Below, piece by piece: positions 27,318 to 36,533 of a stretch of DNA of 64,000 bases. The first letter of the stretch is position 1, and each line of letters opens with the position of its first letter. The DNA lies in NCBI RefSeq assembly GCF_014842925.1, contig NZ_JACYXJ010000005.1:310001-374000 (forward strand). Reading direction: 5' to 3'. Below the pieces are notes generated by a model. The model saw only the letters and a list, made by a program, of their open reading frames with translations. It did no database searches and was not told the DNA's origin. The translations under genes were made by a program, and so were the position numbers. The stretch comes from Roseibium polysiphoniae (GTDB taxonomy: Bacteria > Pseudomonadota > Alphaproteobacteria > Rhizobiales > Stappiaceae).

Positions 27318-28592
27318 TCACGAACCCTTGAGCCAGCCTGGAATTTTATCCTGGCCAAGCAGGTCGTCATAGGTTGGTCTGGGCCGGATGACCGCAAATT
27401 CGTCATCCTTTACCAACACTTCGGGGATCAGCAGGCGGCTGTTGTAGGTGCTCGAAAGCGTCGCGCCATAAGCCCCGGCCGAATAGACTGCCAAAAGATC
27501 CCCAGACTTCACTTCTGGGAGATCACGTTCCTGAGCCAGGTAATCGCCGGTTTCGCAGACAGGACCGACCACATCCGCCTTGATTCGCCCGGATTCCATC
27601 GCCGGCTCGCGCACGGGACCGACCTCGTGATGCGCTTCATAAAGCGTCGGGCGGATCAGATCGTTCATCGCCGCGTCAACGATCACGAAATCCTTGTTCG
27701 CTCCGTCCTTCACGAACAGAACTTTCGTCACCAGGATCCCGGCGTTGCCTGCGATCAATCGGCCCGGTTCGAAAATCACCCTGCAGTCAAGCTTCGTCAC
27801 ATGCTTCCGGACCACTTCGGCATACGCATCCGGATGCGGCGGCGGATCATTGTCGACCACATAGGGAATGCCGAGACCGCCACCCAGATCGAGATGCTCA
27901 ATCACATGACCATCAGCCCGCAGCGATCCGATAAGCTCACCAAGGCGGGAAAAGGCTGAATCGAACGGATCCAGCTGCGTGATCTGCGACCCGATGTGCA
28001 TGTCGATGCCGCTGATCTCGATATTCGGCAGCTTGGCTGCTTCCGCATAGGCCTTGCGCGCGTCCTGCCAGGGAATGCCGAACTTGTTCTCGGCCTTGCC
28101 GGTCGAAATTTTGGCATGGGTTTTCGCATCCACATCCGGATTGATGCGCAGCGAGATCTTGGCTGTCTTGCCCTTCTGACCGGCGACGCGGGAAAGCTGC
28201 GCCAGTTCAGGCAGGGATTCCACGTTGAAGCAGAGAATATCCTGATCCAGCGCGTAGGACTGCTCGCCCTCGGTCTTGCCGACACCGGAAAACAGGATCC
28301 GCTCGCCGGGGACACCGGCAGCCCTCGCGCGGCGCAGTTCACCTTCAGACACCACATCCATGCCCGCGCCAAGATCCGCCAGGGTCTTCAGCACCGCAAG
28401 GTTGGAGTTGGCTTTTACGGCAAAGGCAACAAGCGAATCGACACCTTCGAAAGCAGCGGAAAACACGTTGTAGTGCCGAACGAGGGTCGCACTGGAATAG
28501 CAATAGAATGGCGTGCCGACTTCCTCGGCAATCCGTTCCACAGGCACGCCTTCCGCATGAAGCGCGCCGCCACGATACGCAAAATGATGCAC
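27318..28592 (-). CDS. lysA: Diaminopimelate decarboxylase
   Basis: A 424-residue PLP enzyme performing the last step of lysine synthesis, meso-diaminopimelate to L-lysine. The PLP lysine is in LVAFAVKANSN, the substrate-specificity stretch is GPVCETGD with its key cysteine, and EPGRLIAGNAG and YSAGAYG are further family marks. Start is GTG 28592, with GAGGA six to seven bases upstream. It follows the lptM gene by 26 bases, so lptM-lysA (and probably argH) are co-transcribed. Confidence 0.96.
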   Translation of the reverse strand: MHHFAYRGGALHAEGVPVERIAEEVGTPFYCYSSATLVRHYNVFSAAFEGVDSLVAFAVKANSNLAVLKTLADLGAGMDVVSEGELRRARAAGVPGERILFSGVGKTEGEQSYALDQDILCFNVESLPELAQLSRVAGQKGKTAKISLRINPDVDAKTHAKISTGKAENKFGIPWQDARKAYAEAAKLPNIEISGIDMHIGSQITQLDPFDSAFSRLGELIGSLRADGHVIEHLDLGGGLGIPYVVDNDPPPHPDAYAEVVRKHVTKLDCRVIFEPGRLIAGNAGILVTKVLFVKDGANKDFVIVDAAMNDLIRPTLYEAHHEVGPVREPAMESGRIKADVVGPVCETGDYLAQERDLPEVKSGDLLAVYSAGAYGATLSSTYNSRLLIPEVLVKDDEFAVIRPRPTYDDLLGQDKIPGWLKGS

Positions 28593-28618
28593 GAGAATTC
28601 CTCGAAACTTGAGCCTGA

Positions 28619-28864
28619 CTAGATCAGGGCATCCAGAATAAAGCCTGAAGGCACGGCTGACGACGGCTCACCGGGGCGCTCGACAGCGCTGCCCGCGCCG
28701 GGTGGGTTCAGATAGGCCCCGGACTCTTCAACGGCGGCCGAGGCAGGATCCGCAGCGGCAGGGCTTTCCAGCGCACCACGTCGACCACACCCCGAGACAA
28801 CAAATGCCAGGGCCAGAAACAAGCTGCAAAGCACAACAGGGTTCACAAAGCGTTTTGCCGCCAT
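28619..28864 (-). CDS. lptM: LptM-like small lipoprotein
   Basis: An 81-residue outer-membrane lipoprotein. The signal peptide (PVVLCSLFLALAFVVSG) ends at the lipobox VVSG-C, and the mature start CGRRGAL matches the C-G-x-K/R-G-x-L pattern of LptM (YifL), which helps assemble the LptDE lipopolysaccharide translocon. The rest is Ala/Pro/Ser-rich. ATG 28864 is chosen since the signal peptide then starts at residue 1. Position next to lysA is the common arrangement for this gene. Confidence 0.87.
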   Translation of the reverse strand: MAAKRFVNPVVLCSLFLALAFVVSGCGRRGALESPAAADPASAAVEESGAYLNPPGAGSAVERPGEPSSAVPSGFILDALI

Positions 28865-28967
28865 GGACCGGCCCTTTTCATCCGTTTGAAAACTCGACTT
28901 CTCTCCTCGCATGACCGGACGCCGACGGCAACCCCGTCGGTCCTGCTCTGCGACGATCGGAAAGGCG

Positions 28968-30353
28968 TCAGCTTTTCGAAAGGTCCTTCAACCAGCGACG
29001 CGCCTGCTTTCGCACATTCACCGGCGATGTGCCGCCCTGACTGGTGCGCGAACGCACGGATTTGTCGACGGAAAGCACCGAGAACACCTCTTGGGTGATT
29101 TTCGGCTCGACGCTCTGCATCTCCTCGAGAGAGACCTTGTGAAGCTCGATCCCTCGGTCGACCGCAATTCCCACGATCCGTCCAGTTACGTGATGGGCAT
29201 CACGGAACGGCAGACCAAGAACACGGACCAGCCAATCGGCAAGGTCCGTTGCCGTCGAATACCCGGACCCGGCGGCTTTTTTCATGACTTTCGTCACTGG
29301 CTCCAAGTCCTTGACCATGCCGGTCATGGCCGCAAGCGCCAGGGAAATGCTGGCGAGACCGTCAAAGGCCTGTTCCTTGTCTTCCTGCATGTCCTTGGAA
29401 TAGGCTAGCGGGAGTCCCTTCATCATCACCAGAAGTGAATTCAACGATCCGTAGATCCGGCCGGTCTTGGCACGCACCAGCTCGGCCGCGTCCGGGTTCT
29501 TCTTCTGCGGCATGATGGACGAGCCGGTCGAGAATTTGTCGGACAGCTTGATGAATCCGAACTGCGCGGAACACCAGATGACGATCTCTTCGGCAAGGCG
29601 CGACAAATGCATCGAGCAAATCGACGCAGCTGACAATGCCTCGATGACGAAGTCACGGTCCGAGACCCCGTCTAGGGAGTTTGCCATCGGCCGGTCAAAG
29701 CCAAGCGCTTCCGCGGTTGCCTTTCGATCGATCGGGAAAGATGTCCCCGCCAGTGCAGCGGACCCGAGCGGACTTTCATTCATACGCTTGCGGGCGTCGC
29801 GAACGCGGCTGCGGTCGCGGGCAAACATCTCGACATAGGCAAGAAGGTGGTGGCCGAATGTCACCGGCTGCGCAGACTGAAGATGCGTAAAGCCCGGCAT
29901 GACATCGCCGGCATGCGTCTCCGCCTTTTCAGCCAGAGCCTGCATCAGATCTGTCAGCTGCTCATCCAGCGTGTCCATCGTGTCGCGGACCCAAAGACGG
30001 AAATCCGTCGCAACCTGGTCGTTTCGCGACCGGCCGGTGTGCAAGCGTCCCGCAGCCGGACCAATCAGCTCGGCAAGCCGGGCCTCGATGTTCATGTGGA
30101 TGTCTTCGAGCGCCCGCGAGAACTTGAACTCGTCATTTTCGATCTCTGACAGGATTGTGTCTAGACCTTGAGCGATCTTCGCAGCATCGTCGCCCGAAAC
30201 AATTCCCTGGGCGGCGAGCATGGCCACATGGGCTTTCGAACCCGCAATGTCTTGCCTATATAGCTTGCGGTCGTAGTCGATGGAGGCGTTGATTTCCTCC
30301 ATGATTGCGTCCGGTCCTTCGGCGAACCGGCCGCCCCACATGCGATTGCTCAT
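28968..30353 (-). CDS. argH: Argininosuccinate lyase
   Basis: A 461-residue enzyme that splits argininosuccinate to arginine and fumarate. Family signature [12 protein letters not shown] is intact with the catalytic serine loop, and the N-terminal [13 protein letters not shown] and [13 protein letters not shown] stretches are typical. ATG 30353 is chosen because the family begins MS(N)xMWGGRF; the open frame extends to 30422. It precedes lptM-lysA by about 100 bases and faces away from tlpA. Confidence 0.96.
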   Translation of the reverse strand: MSNRMWGGRFAEGPDAIMEEINASIDYDRKLYRQDIAGSKAHVAMLAAQGIVSGDDAAKIAQGLDTILSEIENDEFKFSRALEDIHMNIEARLAELIGPAAGRLHTGRSRNDQVATDFRLWVRDTMDTLDEQLTDLMQALAEKAETHAGDVMPGFTHLQSAQPVTFGHHLLAYVEMFARDRSRVRDARKRMNESPLGSAALAGTSFPIDRKATAEALGFDRPMANSLDGVSDRDFVIEALSAASICSMHLSRLAEEIVIWCSAQFGFIKLSDKFSTGSSIMPQKKNPDAAELVRAKTGRIYGSLNSLLVMMKGLPLAYSKDMQEDKEQAFDGLASISLALAAMTGMVKDLEPVTKVMKKAAGSGYSTATDLADWLVRVLGLPFRDAHHVTGRIVGIAVDRGIELHKVSLEEMQSVEPKITQEVFSVLSVDKSVRSRTSQGGTSPVNVRKQARRWLKDLSKS

Positions 30354-30395
30354 GCCCTGTGCCCCTGAGAGATGCCCCTTGCGAGGTCTGAAAGA

Positions 30396-31058
30396 ATGAC
30401 GAAACCGACCGAAACCGCTCAACGCCCCAAACGACGCCTTGTCGCAGCAGGTGTTGCCGGCTCTATAGCCGCTCTTGCGGCGGTATACGTGATCGTCGGC
30501 CCTGATGGCAACTCACACGAAACGCAAAGCTGCACGCTGGCGCAGGAAACCGCCCAGACCATCAAACCGTTTGCGACCGGAGAAGTCGCCGCGTTCCTGC
30601 CCGCGCAAAAGGCGCTGCCGCTGGACGAACTGACGTTCAAGAAGCCGGATGGCACGGTGGCAACCATGTCGGACTTCAAGGACAAGACGATCCTGATGAA
30701 CCTTTGGGCGACCTGGTGCGCGCCTTGCCGAAAGGAAATGCCGGCACTGGATGAGCTGCAGGCCGATCTGGGAAGTAATGATTTTGAGGTGGTTGCCGTC
30801 AATCTAGACCGAGGCGGCGAAGAAAAGCCGAAGGCATTCCTGGAAGAAATCGGCGTCAGCCATCTGAGCTTCTATCACGATGCGTCGAACAAGCTCATGA
30901 CCGATCTTCGCACGAAGGGCAGGGCGACCGGCCTTCCAACCACGATCCTCATCGGCCCGGAGAACTGCGAAATCGGAACGATGTACGGCCCCGCAGAATG
31001 GGCATCCGGCGAGGCAAAGAAGCTGATTGAAGCAGCGCTCAAGTCAATCGCCGGCTAG
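30396..31058 (+). CDS. tlpA: TlpA-family thiol:disulfide oxidoreductase
   Basis: A 220-residue membrane-anchored periplasmic thioredoxin. One N-terminal helix (about 15-35, [20 protein letters not shown]) is followed by a thioredoxin fold with active site W-C-A-P-C ([13 protein letters not shown]) and the cis-proline in GLPTTILIG. TlpA proteins reduce cytochrome maturation or copper-delivery proteins. ATG 30396 is preferred, with GAGG about nine bases upstream. The conserved argH/tlpA divergence is typical of Rhizobiales. An 18-bp palindrome covers the stop codon. Confidence 0.92.
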   Translation: MTKPTETAQRPKRRLVAAGVAGSIAALAAVYVIVGPDGNSHETQSCTLAQETAQTIKPFATGEVAAFLPAQKALPLDELTFKKPDGTVATMSDFKDKTILMNLWATWCAPCRKEMPALDELQADLGSNDFEVVAVNLDRGGEEKPKAFLEEIGVSHLSFYHDASNKLMTDLRTKGRATGLPTTILIGPENCEIGTMYGPAEWASGEAKKLIEAALKSIAG

Positions 31059-31065
31059 CCGGCGA
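31048..31065. other. Perfect 18-bp palindrome over the tlpA stop codon
   Basis: TCGCCGGCTAGCCGGCGA reads the same on both strands and includes the tlpA TAG stop. It lies between convergent genes and can fold as a tight G+C hairpin; without a T run it is at best a weak terminator. Confidence 0.5.
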
Positions 31066-31085
31066 CTGCATTTATCGAAGACGCG

Positions 31086-31292
31086 TCAGGCCGTGATGTC
31101 GACCGCATTTCCAAGACCAGGAATCTGGCGGGTTTCGCGGCGATCTTCCTGTTTGGTTTCCTGCGCTTCCTGCAGGCGATCAGCAACCTGACGTTCCTGT
31201 TCGTTTGCGTCCTTGACCGCATTGGTCGCAAGCTCGCTGCGCACATTGTAGTTGCTGGCGGCTGCTGAGCTGCTACCCGAAATTTCTACCAT
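31086..31292 (-). CDS. Small coiled-coil protein ending in GLG-NAVDITA (trio member 3)
   Basis: A 68-residue protein I cannot place by name. It is hydrophilic, rich in E, Q, R and predicted helical (VKDANEQERQVADRLQEAQE), and ends PGLGNAVDITA, like the two genes upstream. ATG 31292 is well supported by AAGGAGA about eight bases ahead. No signal peptide or membrane helix. Third gene in the 32017-31086 series, 36 bases after its neighbour. Confidence 0.72.
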   Translation of the reverse strand: MVEISGSSSAAASNYNVRSELATNAVKDANEQERQVADRLQEAQETKQEDRRETRQIPGLGNAVDITA

Positions 31293-31328
31293 GTTCAATT
31301 CTCCTTCATCGATGGGGCCCAGTGCGCG

Positions 31329-31613
31329 TTAGACGCTGACATCCAGCCTGTTTCCCAGGCCTTCTTGTGCCTCTCGTGCCTGGACACGACCTTCGATCTG
31401 TTCTGCCTGCCGGGCGAGGGTTTCAGCACGGTTGCTACTGAGGTCAGCTTGGCGTTGCACAGTTTCCGCCACGACCCTTTCCTGCTGAACATTAATTTGC
31501 TGCAGCTTTTCAGCTGTTCGTTCCGGGCCGGCATCGCCCGCTTTGGGACCAAACACCTGCGCGGAGCCATATCCTGTGACTTCTTGCATTTCCGGATCCA
31601 TTTCTTGAACCAC
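31329..31613 (-). CDS. Small coiled-coil protein ending in GLGNRLDVSV (trio member 2)
   Basis: A 94-residue hydrophilic, strongly helical protein (QQERVVAETVQRQADLS, ARQAEQIEGRVQAREAQ) with the C-terminal motif GLGNRLDVSV shared by its neighbours. Start is uncertain: GTG 31613 gives MVQEMDPEMQ, ATG 31601 gives MDPEMQEVTG; neither has a clear ribosome site. No named family recognised. The 190 bases upstream (31614-31804) are A+T-rich and hold no other gene, so it may have its own promoter. Confidence 0.65.
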   Translation of the reverse strand: MVQEMDPEMQEVTGYGSAQVFGPKAGDAGPERTAEKLQQINVQQERVVAETVQRQADLSSNRAETLARQAEQIEGRVQAREAQEGLGNRLDVSV

Positions 31614-31804
31614 TAGAGTGAGCTCTATATGGCGTCAAAAGAAGTAAACATCCGTAAATACAGTTAGTTACTTGGGGTCAGGATAGATAAGCCAATAACC
31701 GTAGAAGTAATTTTTGATTCAAATTGAATCCATTCCAGCGCAACACACTGGAATCGAACAGAATTATATTTGTCGGAAAAAATAAGACCTTGCGTAAGGT
31801 CGGA

Positions 31805-32017
31805 TCAGACAGAGACGTCGATGTTGCCACCAAGGCCAGGTGCGGGAGCCGCAGGCGTCGATGTTGTCTCTTCGAGGCTTTGAGCCCCTGCTTCCAGAAG
31901 CGCAACCACGTTGGCTTCGGATGCTGCCGCCATCTTCATGATTTCAGTCTGGATAGCCGACGAAGTCTGAGACTGCGTCATCGTCACATACGCTGAAGCT
32001 ATGCCTGTAGAATCCAT
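31805..32017 (-). CDS. YjfB-like putative motility-type small protein (trio member 1)
   Basis: A 70-residue protein resembling the YjfB 'putative motility protein' family: short N-terminal MDSTGIASAYVTMTQSQTSS, a helical centre with EIMKMAAASEANVVALLEAG, then a Pro-rich linker and the end PGLGGNIDVSV. ATG 32017 has a strong AGGAGGT four to five bases upstream. An exact CtrA-type site lies 40-54 bases before it. No flagellar genes are in the window, so the motility label comes from the family only. Confidence 0.75.
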   Translation of the reverse strand: MDSTGIASAYVTMTQSQTSSAIQTEIMKMAAASEANVVALLEAGAQSLEETTSTPAAPAPGLGGNIDVSV

Positions 32018-32056
32018 GAAGACCTCCTGTCTGGCCGAATTCTAGGTTAAGATCGC

Positions 32057-32071
32057 TTAACACCGCCTTAA
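32057..32071. promoter_or_regulatory. Exact CtrA-type site upstream of the small-protein trio
   Basis: On the minus strand TTAA GGCGGTG TTAA, followed six bases later by a third TTAA (32047-32050). This matches TTAA-N7-TTAA. It lies 40-54 bases upstream of the first trio gene, a usual promoter position. The neighbouring acyl-CoA synthetase gene ends at 32091 so is not its target. Confidence 0.6.
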
Positions 32072-32090
32072 CAAGACATTAGCAGGATCG

Positions 32091-33569
32091 TTAAACCAGT
32101 ACTTTCCGGCGGATCTTTCCCGACGGCGTGCGCGGCAAGGCATCAATGAAACGATAGGCTTTGGGTTGTTTGTATTCCGCGAGGTGTTCGCCCGCCCATT
32201 CTGCAAGAGCGGTCTCGTCCATTCCATCCGGACCAACGGGCACGACAAATGCGGTGATCAGGCTGACACCCGGCCGCATCTCGATGGATGTCACGGCAAC
32301 CTCGGACACGCCGGGATGAGCTCCAAGGCAGCGCTCGACCTCCTCGGGCGCCACCCGATAGCCGAACGCGTTCATCAGATCATCGGCCCGGCCTTCATAC
32401 CAATAGTAGCCGTCCTCGTCTTCGCGGGCACGGTCACCGGTCAGGAACCAGCCCGAGCGAAAGACCTGCTCAGTTTCTTCAGGGCGATTCCAGTATCCGA
32501 GCATCAGCCCGGATTCACTCTCGTGCACTGCCAGCCAACCCGGCTCACCGACTTCAGCAAACATCTCGCCCGGAAGTATTTCGCTGAGAATAACGACTTT
32601 CCGGCCCTCCTGCGGCTTGCCGGGCGAACCTGGACGCGTAGGCACAGTTGGCCCGCTGGAGATGTAAGTCGATATCTCGCTCATGCCGAGGGCTTCATAA
32701 AGAGGCCGCCCGGTGCTCATCACCCAGTCTTCATGCAGATCTGCCGCCAGAGCTTCCCCGGCCGTTAGACCATGCCGCAACGCTGGAAAAGACTCAGATG
32801 AAACGTCGCCATACTTGAGAATGCGCCGATAAAGGCTCGGAACGGCTGCAAAGAGCGTCGCGCCGCTGACTTCTATCAGACCAGGCCAGATTTCCGGATC
32901 TCTCGAACCGTCATAAACGATGCTGGTTGCCCCGTTCGCCCAAGGGTCCATCAGACCCACTCCAAGCGTGTAGGTCCAGTTGAAGGCTCCGGCATGAAGC
33001 AACCGGTCGCTCGAGTGCATGCCATACCAGCTGTCATACATCGGCGCGCGTCCGGCAGCCGCCCGCTGGGCATGCAAAACCCCTTTCGGCGTTCCGCTCG
33101 TACCGGAGGTGTAGATCAGGAAAGCAGGATCGTCGGCCTCGGTCATGGCGTAAGAGCCAGCCGGGGCGGTCTTCAGGGCTTCGATCTCCTTCGGACCGAT
33201 CAGCCGCGCCTGACCGTCAGGGAGAACGGTCTTTCCATCATGAATGATCGCTGCAGCACCGCTGTCGCGCAGGATTGCCTCGGACTCGGCGGCGGTGAGC
33301 ATTTCCGATGTCGGCACCGGAACAAAGCCACCTGCAATCGCGCCAAAGAAAAGCAGCGGAAAGTCGCTCGAGTGGCCAAGCCGCAGCAAAATCCGGTCGA
33401 ACCGCTTCAGGCCGAGTGCGCCAAGGCCCGACGCAATACGAAGAACCGTGTCTTCGATTTCCCCGTAGGACCACCGCTCAAGAAGCAAACCATCCGCCCC
33501 GATCACCTCCAATGCCACAGCTTCATCAGAAGCGGCAGCATTGGTCAGGCAGTAGCGGGCCAGGTTCAT
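32091..33569 (-). CDS. Acyl-CoA synthetase (AMP-forming)
   Basis: A 492-residue ANL-superfamily ligase that activates a carboxylic acid with ATP and CoA. Motifs: phosphate loop LIYTSGTSGTPKGVLH, A5-type YEALGMSEIS, hinge GYYWYEGRADDLMNAFGYRV and catalytic lysine in PRTPSGKIRRK. Similarity to medium-chain or benzoate-type ligases is felt but the substrate cannot be read from the sequence. The start at 33569 has no ribosome site but is 14 bases after the hbd stop, so coupling is likely. It joins hbd and etfBA in a probable acyl-CoA oxidation group. Confidence 0.88.
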   Translation of the reverse strand: MNLARYCLTNAAASDEAVALEVIGADGLLLERWSYGEIEDTVLRIASGLGALGLKRFDRILLRLGHSSDFPLLFFGAIAGGFVPVPTSEMLTAAESEAILRDSGAAAIIHDGKTVLPDGQARLIGPKEIEALKTAPAGSYAMTEADDPAFLIYTSGTSGTPKGVLHAQRAAAGRAPMYDSWYGMHSSDRLLHAGAFNWTYTLGVGLMDPWANGATSIVYDGSRDPEIWPGLIEVSGATLFAAVPSLYRRILKYGDVSSESFPALRHGLTAGEALAADLHEDWVMSTGRPLYEALGMSEISTYISSGPTVPTRPGSPGKPQEGRKVVILSEILPGEMFAEVGEPGWLAVHESESGLMLGYWNRPEETEQVFRSGWFLTGDRAREDEDGYYWYEGRADDLMNAFGYRVAPEEVERCLGAHPGVSEVAVTSIEMRPGVSLITAFVVPVGPDGMDETALAEWAGEHLAEYKQPKAYRFIDALPRTPSGKIRRKVLV

Positions 33570-33583
33570 CGCAAAAGATGCTG

Positions 33584-34465
33584 TTAGCGGGTCGGGACCG
33601 GCTCATCGCCGCGATAGTCGTAGAAACCGCGATGGGTCTTGCGACCAAGCCATCCCGCTTCGACATATTTCACCAGAAGCGGACACGGGCGATATTTGGT
33701 GTCCGCAAGACCTTCATAAAGGACCTGCATGATCGAAAGACAGGTGTCCAGGCCAATGAAGTCGGCCAGCTGAAGCGGCCCCATCGGATGGTTCGCGCCA
33801 AGGCGCATGGCGGTATCGATGGATTCCACCGAACCAACACCCTCATAAAGCGTGTAGATCGCCTCGTTGATCATCGGCAAAAGAATGCGATTGACCATGA
33901 ATGCCGGGAAGTCCTCGGCAACGGCTACGGTCTTTCCGACCGTCTTCACAAAGCCCTTTGCCGCCTCGAAGGTCTCATCCTCTGTCGCGATACCGCGAAC
34001 CAGCTCAACGAGTTCCATCAGCGGAACGGGATTCATGAAGTGGATGCCGATAAACCGTTCCGGCCGGTCTGTCGTGGCCGCCAGGCGGGTGATCGAGATC
34101 GACGACGTATTGGTCGCCAGCATCGCTTCCGGCTTCAGGATCGGGCAAAGCTGCGCAAAAATCTTGCGTTTGACCTGCTCGTTCTCCACCGCAGACTCAA
34201 TCACCAGATCAACATCGGCAAGGAGATCGAGATCTTGGGCCATAGAAAGCCGCCCAAGCGCTGCGCTGCGCTCCTCTTCGGTGATCTGACCCTTTTGAAC
34301 CTGCCGTGCCAGATTGCCGTTGATCGAAGCCAGACCTGATTCAATGCGGTCCATCGATAAGTCGCTCAGGGACACATCAAAGCCCGAGAGCGCACACACA
34401 TGCGCGATCCCGCTGCCCATCTGGCCCGAGCCAATTACGCCGATTTTCTTGATTTCGACCACCAT
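33584..34465 (-). CDS. hbd: 3-hydroxybutyryl-CoA dehydrogenase
   Basis: A 293-residue NAD(P)-dependent 3-hydroxyacyl-CoA dehydrogenase acting on acetoacetyl-CoA/3-hydroxybutyryl-CoA. Rossmann loop IGVIGSGQMGSGIAHVCA, the catalytic histidine in RFIGIHFMNPVPLMELVE, and C-terminal GPLQLADFIGLDTCL are all typical. ATG 34465 is chosen because the dinucleotide fold begins seven residues on; the open frame reaches 34546, across the terminator. Follows etfBA, as in many alphaproteobacteria. Confidence 0.94.
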   Translation of the reverse strand: MVVEIKKIGVIGSGQMGSGIAHVCALSGFDVSLSDLSMDRIESGLASINGNLARQVQKGQITEEERSAALGRLSMAQDLDLLADVDLVIESAVENEQVKRKIFAQLCPILKPEAMLATNTSSISITRLAATTDRPERFIGIHFMNPVPLMELVELVRGIATEDETFEAAKGFVKTVGKTVAVAEDFPAFMVNRILLPMINEAIYTLYEGVGSVESIDTAMRLGANHPMGPLQLADFIGLDTCLSIMQVLYEGLADTKYRPCPLLVKYVEAGWLGRKTHRGFYDYRGDEPVPTR

Positions 34466-34549
34466 CGTCCAATCCGATCCTTGAGTAACGGTCCCTGCGA
34501 CCGTCCTGCCCGGGCTATTTTTGACAAGTCTGGTGCGAGACGGCAAGAA

Positions 34550-34582
34550 CCTCGGGGCGGAAAACTCATTTCCGCCCCGAGG
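34550..34582. terminator. Strong hairpin terminator between etfA and hbd
   Basis: CCTCGGGGCGGAAA and TTTCCGCCCCGAGG form a perfect 14-bp stem with the loop ACTCA, 25 bases after the etfA stop on the minus strand. The following minus strand is only moderately T-rich (TTCTTG), so partial read-through into hbd is possible. Confidence 0.75.
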
Positions 34583-34606
34583 AAGTTCCTTTTAAAGCCA
34601 AATGGC

Positions 34607-35539
34607 TTATTCGACAGCTGCTTTCAGGTCAGGCAGCACCTCGAAGAGATCTGCAACAAGACCATAGTCGGCAACCTGGAAGATCGGCGCTTCCTCATCC
34701 TTGTTGATCGCAACGATCACCTTGGAATCTTTCATGCCGGCCAGATGCTGAATAGCGCCGGAGATACCACAGGCAATGTAGAGATCAGGTGCGACCACCT
34801 TGCCGGTCTGCCCCACCTGCCAGTCATTGGGAGCGTAACCTGCATCAACAGCAGCACGTGACGCGCCAACAGCAGCGCCAAGAGCGTCAGCGACCGGCAT
34901 GATCACTTCCTGGAACTTCTCTTCTGAGCCCAGCGCACGGCCACCAGAAATGATGATCTTCGCAGAAGTCAGTTCCGGACGGTCGGACTTGGAAAGTTCC
35001 TCGCCCGCAAACTCGGAAAGACCAGTCTCGGCGGGTGCAGCGACGTCTTCGATCGCAGCGGATCCACCGGCTTCAGCGGACGCAAAAGTCGACGTACGAA
35101 CCGTGATCACCTTCTTCGGATCACCGGACTTAACGGTCTGGATCGCGTTGCCGGCGTAGATCGGACGCTCGAAAGTCTCGGCATCGATGACGGCGGTCAC
35201 ATCGGAGATCTGCATCACATCGAGCAGCGCTGCAACGCGCGGCAGGATGTTCTTTCCGTTTGCAGTTGCCGGCGCGACGATCGCGTCATAGCCACCGGCC
35301 ATGTCGACGATGAGTGCCGCCATCGGCTCTGCCAGTTGATTTGCAAGCTCAGCGCTCTCGGTAACCAGAACCTTGGCAGCGCCTGTCAGCGCGGCAGCGC
35401 TTTCGGCAACCGGCTTCACATCGGAGCCGGCGACCAGCACATGAACGTCTGAGCCAAGGGCAACAGCCGCGGTCAGGGCCTTCGCAGTCGCATCGCTCAG
35501 CTCGCCACCGGCATGTTCAGCCACAAGAAGTGTTGTCAT
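34607..35539 (-). CDS. etfA: Electron transfer flavoprotein subunit alpha
   Basis: A 310-residue FAD-binding subunit that passes electrons from acyl-CoA and other dehydrogenases to ETF-ubiquinone oxidoreductase. The C-terminal FAD domain shows VVAPDLYIACGISGAIQHLAGMK, the ETF-alpha signature, and GGRALGSEEKF before it. ATG 35539 is chosen with GAGGA eight bases upstream. Second gene of etfBA, starting 25 bases after etfB. Confidence 0.96.
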   Translation of the reverse strand: MTTLLVAEHAGGELSDATAKALTAAVALGSDVHVLVAGSDVKPVAESAAALTGAAKVLVTESAELANQLAEPMAALIVDMAGGYDAIVAPATANGKNILPRVAALLDVMQISDVTAVIDAETFERPIYAGNAIQTVKSGDPKKVITVRTSTFASAEAGGSAAIEDVAAPAETGLSEFAGEELSKSDRPELTSAKIIISGGRALGSEEKFQEVIMPVADALGAAVGASRAAVDAGYAPNDWQVGQTGKVVAPDLYIACGISGAIQHLAGMKDSKVIVAINKDEEAPIFQVADYGLVADLFEVLPDLKAAVE

Positions 35540-35564
35540 TGATTTTTCCTCGTGTGACGGGCCC

Positions 35565-36314
35565 TTAAAGGACGCCGGCCTCATTCTTCAGCTTGTCGAC
35601 CAGTTCAGCAACGGAATCGACCTTGACGCCAGCCTGGCGGGACGCCGGCTCGACGGTGGAAACCACGGTCAGGCGCGGGCTGACATCAACGCCGAAGTCG
35701 TCGGGTGTCTTTTCATCAATCGGCTTTTTCTTGGCCTTCATGATGTTCGGCAGAGACGCATAGCGCGGCTCGTTGAGGCGCAGGTCAGTGGTCACGATCG
35801 CCGGAAGCTTGAGCTTCACGGTCTGCAGGCCGCCATCAACTTCGCGAATGACATCGACAGTGTCGTCGCCAAGATCAACTTTCGAAGCGAAGGTACCCTG
35901 TGCCCAACCCAGAAGCGCGGCCAGCATCTGGCCCGTCTGGTTGCAATCATCATCGATCGCCTGCTTGCCGAGGATCACGAGACCCGGCTCTTCAGCTTCC
36001 ACAATGCCCTTGAGGATCTTCGCGACGGCCAGCGGTTCTGTGGTCGCGTCCGTCTTGACCAGAATGCCGCGATCCGCGCCCATGGCAAGACCAGTGCGCA
36101 GGGTTTCAGTCGCCTGCTGGGGTCCGACGGAAACAACAATCACCTCGGTCGCCTTTCCGGCTTCCTTGAGGCGCAGGGCCTCTTCAACGGCGATCTCGTC
36201 GAACGGGTTCATCGACATCTTCACATTGGCAAGATCGACGCCCGAACCATCCGGCTTCACACGCACTTTAACATTGTAGTCGATCACCCGTTTCACGGGC
36301 ACAAGGATTTTCAT
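35565..36314 (-). CDS. etfB: Electron transfer flavoprotein subunit beta
   Basis: A 249-residue AMP-binding partner of EtfA, beginning [20 protein letters not shown]. The ETF-beta recognition-loop region [27 protein letters not shown] is present. ATG 36314 has GGAG nine bases upstream; the longer frame to 36341 is not needed. First gene of the operon. Confidence 0.96.
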   Translation of the reverse strand: MKILVPVKRVIDYNVKVRVKPDGSGVDLANVKMSMNPFDEIAVEEALRLKEAGKATEVIVVSVGPQQATETLRTGLAMGADRGILVKTDATTEPLAVAKILKGIVEAEEPGLVILGKQAIDDDCNQTGQMLAALLGWAQGTFASKVDLGDDTVDVIREVDGGLQTVKLKLPAIVTTDLRLNEPRYASLPNIMKAKKKPIDEKTPDDFGVDVSPRLTVVSTVEPASRQAGVKVDSVAELVDKLKNEAGVL

Positions 36315-36533
36315 AAGGTTCAATCTCCGCTTGGGCGACATTTGCGCCGCGCCGCACCATTTGGCTTTGCCAACAAAACAGCCACGTAGCTTAAACGGCG
36401 GTTTTCAGCCAGTTATCGCTCATGTGGCGGGACGGTAAATGTCCCTTCGCCGCGTGTCAACGATGGCGCAAGGGAACTTCGTAGAATTGCCAGATCCGCG
36501 GAATGACCTCCCGACGGACTGGAATTAAGAGCC

